10,388 nucleotides of DNA from Dehalococcoidia bacterium (lineage in GTDB: Bacteria > Chloroflexota > Dehalococcoidia > Lucifugimonadales > Australimonadaceae): positions 1-10,388 of the forward strand of contig JAGWBE010000044.1 in the NCBI GenBank assembly GCA_021296055.1, given 5' to 3'. Shown piece by piece: positions 6,461 to 10,388 of this stretch. The translations under genes and the position numbers were made by a program. The notes under the pieces were generated by a model. That model saw nothing but the letters and a program-made list of their open reading frames with translations, was not told where the DNA came from and searched no databases. Within the stretch, counting starts at the first letter, position 1, and the number at the start of each line of letters is the position of its first letter.

Positions 6461-6487
6461 GGGGGCTGCTCCGCCGCCCGTGCGTCT

Positions 6488-7894
6488 CTACCCGCCTCCG
6501 GCGCCGATAGCGTCGGGGTTGGGGGCGGTCATGCGGAGGGGGTCCAGCAGGCGGGACAGTTCGTCTTCCGTGAGGGTGGTTTGCTCGCGGGCTAGTTCGC
6601 GGATGGTCTTGCCGGTGGCGGCGGCCTCCTTGGCCATGGCGGCGGCCTTGTCGTAGCCGATGGCGCGCGTCAGACCCGTCGCCAGCATCAGCCCCTGCTC
6701 CACCGAATCGGGGCCGCGCGAGGTAGGCGTCAGCCCGCGCAGGCATTGGATGTCGAAGTTCACGGTCGCGGCGGCGAGCAGCGCGGCGGCCTGGTGCAGG
6801 TTGTAGGCGGAGACGGGCCAGTAGGTGTTGAGTTCGAGGTAGCCGCCTTGCGCGGCGGCGGCCACGGCGGCGTCGTTCCCGATGACGTGGCAAACCACCT
6901 GCGTGAGCGCCTCGGCGATGACCGGGTTCACCTTGCCGGGCATGATGGACGAGCCGGGTTGGACGGCGGGGAGGTCGAGTTCGCCAAGCCCGGCGCGAGG
7001 GCCGGATGCGAGCCAGCGCAGGTCGTTGGCGATCTTCTGAAGGGAGACCGCCGCGTTCCGCACGGCCGCGCTGGCGGCCAACATCGTGTCCTGCGTGCCT
7101 TGCGCTTGGAAGTGGTAGGGCGTCTCGCGGACGGGCAGGCCGAGCTCGTCGGCGAGGATGGCGCAGACCTTGGCGGAGAAATCGGGGTGGGTGTTTATGC
7201 CGGTGCCGACCGCCGTGCCGCCGAGGGCGACTTGGCCGAGCTCATCGACGGCGGCTTCGAGGCGCCCGCGCGCCAACTCAAGCGACTGCGCGTAGCCCAG
7301 GAACTCTTGCCCCATGCGAATGGGCGTGGCGTCTTGGAGATGGGTGCGCCCCGTCTTGATGATGTCCCACGTCTCGCGCGACTTCGCCTCGAGCGTGGCT
7401 TGGGCCTGGGCGAGGGCAGGGAGCAGTTGGCGTTGGATGGCGAGGGCGGCGGTGAGGTGGCACGCGGTGGGAATCACGTCGTTGGAGGATTGGCCCATAT
7501 TGACGTGGTCGTTCGGGTGAGCGGCGGGCGCGCCGAGTTCGCGGGCGCGGCGGGCGATGACCTCGTTCGCGTTCGTGTTGGTGGAGGTGCCGGAGCCGGT
7601 CTGGAACAGGTCGACCACGAAATGGTTGTCGAACGCGCCGTCGATGACCTCCGTTGCGGCGGCTGCGACGGCGTCGGCGACGGCGGGGTCGAGCGCGCCG
7701 AGGTCGGCGTTGGCCTTGGCGGCGGCGCGTTTGACGCGGCCCAAGACGTGGTTGAACTCAGGGGGGAAACGCAGAGCGCTGATGGGGAAGTTGAGCACGG
7801 CGCGCTGGGTCGAGGCGCCCCAATAGGCGTCGGCGGGCACTTGCATCTCGCCCATAGTGTCGCGTTCGGTTCGAGTGGGTGGGGCGTCGGTCAT
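6488..7894 (-). CDS. fumC: Fumarate hydratase class II
   Basis: Iron-independent, homotetrameric enzyme that interconverts fumarate and (S)-malate in the TCA cycle. The 468 residues carry the aspartase/fumarase signatures: TGSGTSTNTNANE (99-111), GQSSNDVIPTACH (134-146), GRTHLQDATP (182-191) with catalytic H185, GTAVGTGINTHPDF (226-239), and GSSIMPGKVNP (314-324) with the catalytic-serine loop. THLQDATP with histidine, rather than the TQLQDAVP type, points to fumarase over aspartate ammonia-lyase. Two in-frame ATGs lie side by side, 7897 and 7894. AGGAG (7905-7901) stands 3 nt from the first and 6 nt from the second, so 7894 is preferred. The frame is open much further upstream, but that part has no similarity and lies antisense to the next gene. 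Confidence 0.95.
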   Translation of the reverse strand: MTDAPPTRTERDTMGEMQVPADAYWGASTQRAVLNFPISALRFPPEFNHVLGRVKRAAAKANADLGALDPAVADAVAAAATEVIDGAFDNHFVVDLFQTGSGTSTNTNANEVIARRARELGAPAAHPNDHVNMGQSSNDVIPTACHLTAALAIQRQLLPALAQAQATLEAKSRETWDIIKTGRTHLQDATPIRMGQEFLGYAQSLELARGRLEAAVDELGQVALGGTAVGTGINTHPDFSAKVCAILADELGLPVRETPYHFQAQGTQDTMLAASAAVRNAAVSLQKIANDLRWLASGPRAGLGELDLPAVQPGSSIMPGKVNPVIAEALTQVVCHVIGNDAAVAAAAQGGYLELNTYWPVSAYNLHQAAALLAAATVNFDIQCLRGLTPTSRGPDSVEQGLMLATGLTRAIGYDKAAAMAKEAAATGKTIRELAREQTTLTEDELSRLLDPLRMTAPNPDAIGAGGG

Positions 7895-7944
7895 CATGCG
7901 CTCCTGCGGACTTTTGGGGCGGTGGGCGCCGCCGCTTGCGCCCG

Positions 7945-7974
7945 ATGTTATCGCCCTTGGCGCGCGGTTGTCAG
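7945..7974 (-). promoter_or_regulatory. Candidate fumC promoter
   Basis: On the minus strand CTGACA (7974-7969), an 18-nt spacer and TAACAT (7950-7945) match the -35 (5 of 6) and -10 (4 of 6) consensus. The start of transcription would be about 7937, giving a leader of roughly 40 nt with AGGAG before the ATG. The rest of the 189-nt divergent region toward 8084 holds the opposing promoter. Confidence 0.45.
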
Positions 7975-8019
7975 GGGAGGGGAAGACGGGAAGGGGGCGC
8001 AACGGGGAAGCGAAACTCG

Positions 8020-8048
8020 TTGAGGGTGCCCCGGCACCTCGGTAGAAT
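8020..8048 (+). promoter_or_regulatory. Sigma70-type promoter of the Clp-N membrane protein, with an internal dyad
   Basis: TTGAGG (8020-8025), a 17-nt spacer and TAGAAT (8043-8048) form a good promoter. The spacer is almost filled by a perfect inverted repeat, GGTGCC (8025-8030), CC, GGCACC (8033-8038), flanked by GAG/TC with one extra G. A dyad between -35 and -10 is a classic position for a repressor or a MerR-type activator. Transcription should begin near 8055, with a leader of about 29 nt and no strong ribosome site before ATG 8084. Confidence 0.55.
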
Positions 8049-8083
8049 CGCCGCAGTCCGGGTGCGGACGCGGGGTTCCTATC

Positions 8084-9019
8084 ATGAACGCAGCCTCCTC
8101 CCAAGAGCGCTCGTCGGCGGCGCAGGCCGTCATCGCCATCGGCGTCTCCGCCGTGGTGCTGGGTCTGTTGGCGCTCACGCTCTACTTCGTCGATCGGTTC
8201 GACAACGTGTTGGGGCACGGGCCACTGCCCAGCGGCGCCAGCGCGTCGTGGGCCTACCTGGGCACGCTGCTCACGGGCGGCCTCGCCCTGCTGTCGGCGG
8301 CGGTTACGCTCGTCGGCGTGAAGCAGGCGAAGTACGTCACGCGCCAATACGCGTGGCTGGTCTACGCCGTCGTGGGCCTGCCGCTGGCCGTCCTGCTGTT
8401 CGTGCCCTTGCAGCGCTACGGGTCGGAGGCGTTCCTGGACTTGCCGGACGTGCTGGTGGGCGTGCCTGGGCGGGTGATGGTCGGCGCGACGCTGGGGGCG
8501 CTGTTCCTGGGGGGCGTCGACTTGCGCAAGGTCTTCTCGCGGCGGCCGCAGGCTGCGGCGGGGGAAGACGCGCCCACAGGCCGCGGCCGATTCACCCCGC
8601 TCGCGTGGACTGTGCTGAACTCTATGGAGGAGGAGGCCAAGCGGTTCGACCACTCCTTCTACGGCACGGAGCACCTGCTGCTGGCGCTCAGCATGGAGCA
8701 TCGGTCGCTGGCGGTGCGCGCGATGTTGGGGATGGGCGTTGACTTGGAGTCGCTGCGGGTGCAGGTGGAGGGGCTGATCGGGCGGCGGGGCGCGCTGTAC
8801 ACCGGGGCGTCGGGGATGACGCGCCGCGCCCAGCGGGTGATCGAGCAAGCGTCCCAAAAGGCGCGCAGCGAAGGAACCCAGATAGGCACCGGCCACTTCC
8901 TGCAAGCTATCTCGGAGGCGCGGGAGGACGTGTCGGGCCAGCTGATTAGGCAACTGGGGGTGACGCCGGAGCGCCTGGCCGGGGAGCTGCGGCGCCTCGG
9001 GCCGGACGAGTCGGTCTAG
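8084..9019 (+). CDS. Membrane-anchored protein with C-terminal ClpC-type N-domain, no ATPase
   Basis: The 311-residue protein has two halves. Residues 1-150 hold about four hydrophobic segments (approximately 15-36, 56-79, 88-108, 131-145), predicted to be membrane helices. After a flexible linker (151-169), residues 170-305 form two Clp N-terminal repeats: FTPLAWTVLNSMEEEAKR...YGTEHLLLAL, then MTRRAQRVIEQASQKAR...IGTGHFLQAI. In ClpC/ClpA this domain receives adaptors and substrates ahead of the AAA+ rings; here no Walker motif or ring follows. In Bacillus subtilis ClpC, E32 and E106 of the two GTEH motifs bind phospho-arginine. Here the first is kept (E196), while the second is G270. The protein may tether or present substrates or adaptors to a Clp protease at the membrane, or decoy them; that is inference. 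The topology is consistent with a cytosolic C-terminus. Confidence 0.8.
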   Translation: MNAASSQERSSAAQAVIAIGVSAVVLGLLALTLYFVDRFDNVLGHGPLPSGASASWAYLGTLLTGGLALLSAAVTLVGVKQAKYVTRQYAWLVYAVVGLPLAVLLFVPLQRYGSEAFLDLPDVLVGVPGRVMVGATLGALFLGGVDLRKVFSRRPQAAAGEDAPTGRGRFTPLAWTVLNSMEEEAKRFDHSFYGTEHLLLALSMEHRSLAVRAMLGMGVDLESLRVQVEGLIGRRGALYTGASGMTRRAQRVIEQASQKARSEGTQIGTGHFLQAISEAREDVSGQLIRQLGVTPERLAGELRRLGPDESV

Positions 9020-9057
9020 TCCGGCGGAGACCCGCGCCGTTGTACGCTGCGGCCGAG

Positions 9058-9063
9058 TAGAAT
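9058..9063 (+). promoter_or_regulatory. -10 box directly before the PH-like gene, suggesting leaderless mRNA
   Basis: TAGAAT lies 6 nt before the GTG at 9070, identical to the -10 box of the upstream gene. There is no Shine-Dalgarno and no good -35 at normal spacing (TTGTAC at 9040-9045 is too close). The gene may have its own leaderless transcript besides read-through from 8084. Confidence 0.4.
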
Positions 9064-9069
9064 AAGCCC

Positions 9070-9489
9070 GTGTCAGCGCAGCCCGAACAACCGCTCCATA
9101 GCCACCGGCGCAAGCTGGGCATCCTCGACTACGCCATCGCCATCCTGCTGGTCTGGTTCGTCGCGACCGCTGTGACGCGGGGCGACCAGATCTGGCTGCT
9201 CTTCATGATCGCCATCGCGCTGCTCATCCTCTACACCACGCAGTGGCGCTACGACCTCTACCCCGACAGACTCGTTATCCGCTGCCTGGCGCTGCGCCGG
9301 ACGACGGTGCGTTACGACGCGGTGGCCGACGCGGGGACGGTGAGAATGGCGATGATCGGCAGCGGCGTGCTGGTGGTGATGCACTCGGGCCGGCGGATGC
9401 TGCTGCGCCCGGTGGACCAGGGGGCGTTCGTGGAGCAGTTGGGAGCGTTGGTGGGCGCGCGGCGCAAGGAGCAAGAAGAGGAAGGGTAG
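9070..9489 (+). CDS. Small two-helix membrane protein with bacterial PH-like domain
   Basis: This 139-residue protein starts at GTG 9070. After a short polar N-terminus (1-17) come two hydrophobic helices (about 18-35 and 41-56), then a beta-rich section (RYDLYPDRLVIRCLALRRTT, and further strands to about 114), a short helix (117-129) and a charged tail ending RRKEQEEEG. Two helices followed by a YxxxPDxLVI-type strand pattern is the layout of small bacterial PH-domain membrane proteins (bPH/YdbT-like); the cytosolic PH-like fold would sit at the inner face of the membrane. The family call is by pattern and moderate. It starts 50 nt after the Clp-N membrane protein on the same strand, so the two may act or be expressed together. 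No catalytic residues are visible. Confidence 0.65.
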   Translation: MSAQPEQPLHSHRRKLGILDYAIAILLVWFVATAVTRGDQIWLLFMIAIALLILYTTQWRYDLYPDRLVIRCLALRRTTVRYDAVADAGTVRMAMIGSGVLVVMHSGRRMLLRPVDQGAFVEQLGALVGARRKEQEEEG

Positions 9490-9516
9490 GGCGCCCGCGC
9501 GCCTGCCGCTGGGCTA

Positions 9517-9588
9517 GGGCCGGTAGCTCAAAGGCTGAGCGGTCGGCTCATAACCGACTGGGTGAAGGTTCGAGTCCTTCCCGGCCCA
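9517..9588 (+). tRNA. tRNA with CAT anticodon, probably elongator tRNA-Met (tRNA-Ile2 possible)
   Basis: A full cloverleaf can be drawn: acceptor GGGCCGG/CCGGCCC (7 bp), TA, D-stem GCTC/GAGC, anticodon stem GTCGG/CCGAC with loop CTCATAA (anticodon CAT), 5-nt variable region TGGGT, T-arm GAAGG-TTCGAGT-CCTTC, and discriminator A. G1-C72 pairing and the lack of three G:C pairs closing the anticodon loop rule out the initiator tRNA. CAT with a lysidine-modified C would make it Ile2; the sequence alone does not decide. The genome continues CCG, so the terminal CCA is not fully encoded. The D-loop is short (AAAGGCT) and has T where A21 is expected. Confidence 0.93.
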
Positions 9589-9675
9589 CCGGCTGCTGCC
9601 GTCGGTCCGCGAGATGGAAGGCGTTGAGGCTGAACAGGCCAACGCGGCCCGGAGTTGAGAGCGAACAGCACAGGC

Positions 9676-10060
9676 GACGTCTGGGCACGGAGAATACGGG
9701 TCAGCCCCATACGTCGGCGGATACGTGAGCTGCCGGGGTTACGGCGGGGTCAGTGGGTCCGGTATGACGGTTGGGCTGTGGCTCGGCATCTCCATGATGT
9801 CCCGGAGGGATTTGCGCCGACTGGTAGGCGGCCCGCTACAACCGGCCCCACGAACGCGCGGCCTGTGTCGCCTGTCCTTTCCAGTCCGGCACGAGATGGG
9901 TGGAGACGAAGCGCTGGTGGCCGACGCTGTTCGCCGAAGCCGCGGAGATCGACGCCTACTTGCGGACCGGGCTGGCCTTCGCCAAGGAGCCTACCTGCAC
10001 GCCCGCAGATGGCCCTTGACTCTAGCGGTCGAACTCGAGAGGCGGGCACGGGGAGGGTGG
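9676..10060 (+). pseudogene. Degraded PAPS-reductase-like (DndC-like) gene, several frameshifts
   Basis: Pieces of one protein family appear in order but in different frames. 9682-9759 gives ARRIRVSPIRRRIREL-PGLRRGQ, like the 'CTR(x)YKIxPIRRxIREL' block of PAPS-reductase-family proteins. 9764-9820 gives LWLGISMM, like the 'WLGIS(x)DE' block. 9828-10019 gives PHERAACVACPFQSG...RWWPTLFAEAAEIDAYLR, like 'P.RSACxxCPF....W..L....P..F..A...D..LR'. 9986-10060 gives GAYLHARRWPLTLAVELE, like the 'YLHRS..PL..AV' tail. An in-frame TAG precedes the third block, and the stretch between blocks two and three is far shorter than in intact proteins. The family includes phage proteins and DndC of DNA phosphorothioation. 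The assignment is from memory of the motifs, with no alignment run. It lies about 90 nt after the tRNA gene. Confidence 0.55.
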
Positions 10061-10124
10061 GGCGGGCTGACGGGTTCGGCAACGAGTGCGAAGGGCACTG
10101 CGGGTATGGATGTTTCCGTAATGG

Positions 10125-10183
10125 TTGACAGCTGCACCGCCGGCGGGGTAGCCTGCGCTCCCGCATAGTGATACTTCATATCA
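10125..10183 (+). promoter_or_regulatory. Upstream promoter P1 with Fur/Zur-like operator
   Basis: TTGACA (10125-10130), an 18-nt spacer and TAGCCT (10149-10154) are followed by the 15-bp dyad TGATACTTCATATCA (10169-10183), at about +8 to +22. The dyad follows the 7-1-7 layout of Fur-family boxes (classic Fur core TGATAATnATTATCA), with one arm mismatch. Binding there would block promoter escape or early elongation. Confidence 0.6.
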
Positions 10184-10212
10184 ATACTGCGGGTATGGAG
10201 TTTCCGTAATGG

Positions 10213-10270
10213 TTGACAACTGCGCCGCCATCGTGGTAGCCTGCGCTCCACATAGTGATACTTCGTATCA
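10213..10270 (+). promoter_or_regulatory. Downstream promoter P2 with Fur/Zur-like operator
   Basis: TTGACA (10213-10218), an 18-nt spacer and TAGCCT (10237-10242) precede TGATACTTCGTATCA (10256-10270), in which TGATAC and GTATCA are perfectly complementary around TTC. The operator again lies at about +8 to +22. COG0523 genes are often under the zinc-responsive Fur-family repressor Zur, so Zur is the leading candidate; Fur, Nur or another metal regulator cannot be excluded. Confidence 0.65.
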
Positions 10271-10281
10271 ATAAGGTCTAT

Positions 10282-10288
10282 AAGGAGG
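10282..10288 (+). promoter_or_regulatory. Strong ribosome-binding site of the CobW-family gene
   Basis: AAGGAGG lies 7 nt before ATG 10296, the best Shine-Dalgarno in the window and in contrast to the leaderless or weak sites of several neighbours. It sits between GGTC (10275-10278) and GACC (10288-10291), which could form a weak 4-bp stem around it. Confidence 0.8.
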
Positions 10289-10295
10289 ACCCTAT

Positions 10296-10388
10296 ATGGA
10301 CATTCGCAAAGTACCCGTCACCATCCTCACCGGCTTCCTCGGCTCTGGCAAGACTACCCTGCTCAACCGGATCTTGACTGAGGAGCAC
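10296..10388 (+). CDS. CobW/COG0523 family G3E GTPase, metal chaperone, N-terminal part
   Basis: The 31 residues before the window edge begin MDIRKVPVTILTGFLGSGKTT and continue LLNRILTEEH. GFLGSGKTT is the Walker A (G1) motif with the spacing from the N-terminus and the LLNxxLTEEH continuation typical of COG0523 proteins. These cytosolic GTPases deliver metals (zinc, cobalt and others) to client enzymes. The metal-binding CxCC motif and C-terminal domain, which would help separate zinc (ZigA/ZagA/YciC) from cobalamin-type CobW members, lie outside the window. The Fur/Zur-like operators upstream favour a role in zinc limitation. Open at the window edge. Confidence 0.9.
   Translation, partial: MDIRKVPVTILTGFLGSGKTTLLNRILTEEH

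Larger units (their letters stand above)
10097..10272 (+). repeat. Tandem direct repeat (two copies of about 88 bp) carrying duplicated promoter and operator
   Basis: Copy 1 is 10097-10185 (89 bp) and copy 2 is 10186-10272 (87 bp), head to tail with no gap. By hand alignment they differ by about seven substitutions and two single-base gaps, roughly 90% identical. Most substitutions fall in the spacer between the -35 and -10 boxes; the boxes themselves are identical and the downstream dyad differs at one base. The array ends 23 nt before the CobW-family start codon. The 36 nt between the pseudogene and the array show nothing recognisable. Confidence 0.9.

Noticed and set aside
6461..6487. Bidirectional terminator between ispH and fumC
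   Set aside because: The 27-nt gap has no convincing stem with a T run in either direction.
7895..8953. Upstream extension of the fumC frame on the minus strand
   Set aside because: The frame stays open for about 350 codons, but the sequence is repetitive His/Arg/Gln/Pro and antisense to the Clp-N gene. Fumarase homology begins just after the two ATGs at 7897/7894, where a ribosome site is found.
9517..9588. Initiator tRNA-fMet
   Set aside because: It has a G1-C72 pair and lacks the three consecutive G:C pairs next to the anticodon loop that mark initiators.
9655..10168. Two overlapping plus-strand open frames of about 150 codons after the tRNA as intact genes
   Set aside because: Neither frame alone makes a coherent protein; the recognisable blocks jump between three frames, which fits a decayed gene better.
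10097..10272. CRISPR array or IS terminal repeats as explanation of the tandem repeat
   Set aside because: Only two head-to-tail copies, with no spacers and no inverted ends; each copy contains a promoter and dyad before a gene.

Overview
This is a GC-rich bacterial chromosomal window. It carries mostly housekeeping and metabolic genes packed on both strands, plus two patches that look accessory: an insertion-sequence end on the far left, and the stretch after a tRNA gene on the right. The gene set (MEP-pathway IspH, class II fumarase, a carbazole-dioxygenase-like Rieske oxygenase, ClpC-type N-domains) and promoter boxes lying almost on start codons would suit Chloroflexota such as SAR202/Dehalococcoidia-type lineages. 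That assignment is an inference; no marker here settles it.

Layout, left to right. (1) 1-240: 5' end of an IS30-family transposase reading leftward out of the window. (2) 241-391: GC-rich intergenic DNA with a likely minus-strand terminator. (3) 392-1339 (-): inositol-monophosphatase-family phosphatase, divergent from (4) 1458-2546 (+): isocitrate/isopropylmalate dehydrogenase family protein. (5) 5326-2558 (-): an apparent three-gene operon, Rieske oxygenase -> NAD kinase -> Nudix hydrolase, with a 14-nt gap and then an 8-nt overlap. (6) 5423-6460 (+): sigma70-type promoter and ispH, convergent with (7) fumC (7894-6488, -). (8) 8084-9489 (+): a membrane-anchored protein ending in a ClpC-type N-domain with no ATPase, followed by a small two-helix PH-like membrane protein. 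(9) 9517-9588 (+): tRNA with anticodon CAT. (10) about 9676-10060: remains of a PAPS-reductase-like (DndC-like) gene scattered over three frames. (11) 10097-10272: a tandem duplication of an ~88-bp promoter-plus-operator module. (12) 10296 to the end: start of a CobW/COG0523 GTPase metallochaperone.

How the genes fit together. NAD kinase and an ADP-ribose-pyrophosphatase-like Nudix enzyme follow an oxygenase that must be fed electrons from NAD(P)H, so operon 5 may couple dinucleotide supply or turnover to the oxygenase. The dehydrogenase and fumarase are central-carbon enzymes, and IspH makes isoprenoid precursors.

The strongest candidates for something new are the doubled promoter with a Fur/Zur-like 15-bp dyad in each copy upstream of the CobW gene, and the membrane-tethered Clp-N protein, in which one of the two acidic phospho-arginine pocket residues is replaced by glycine. 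The tRNA-adjacent pseudogene suggests a decayed integrated element.
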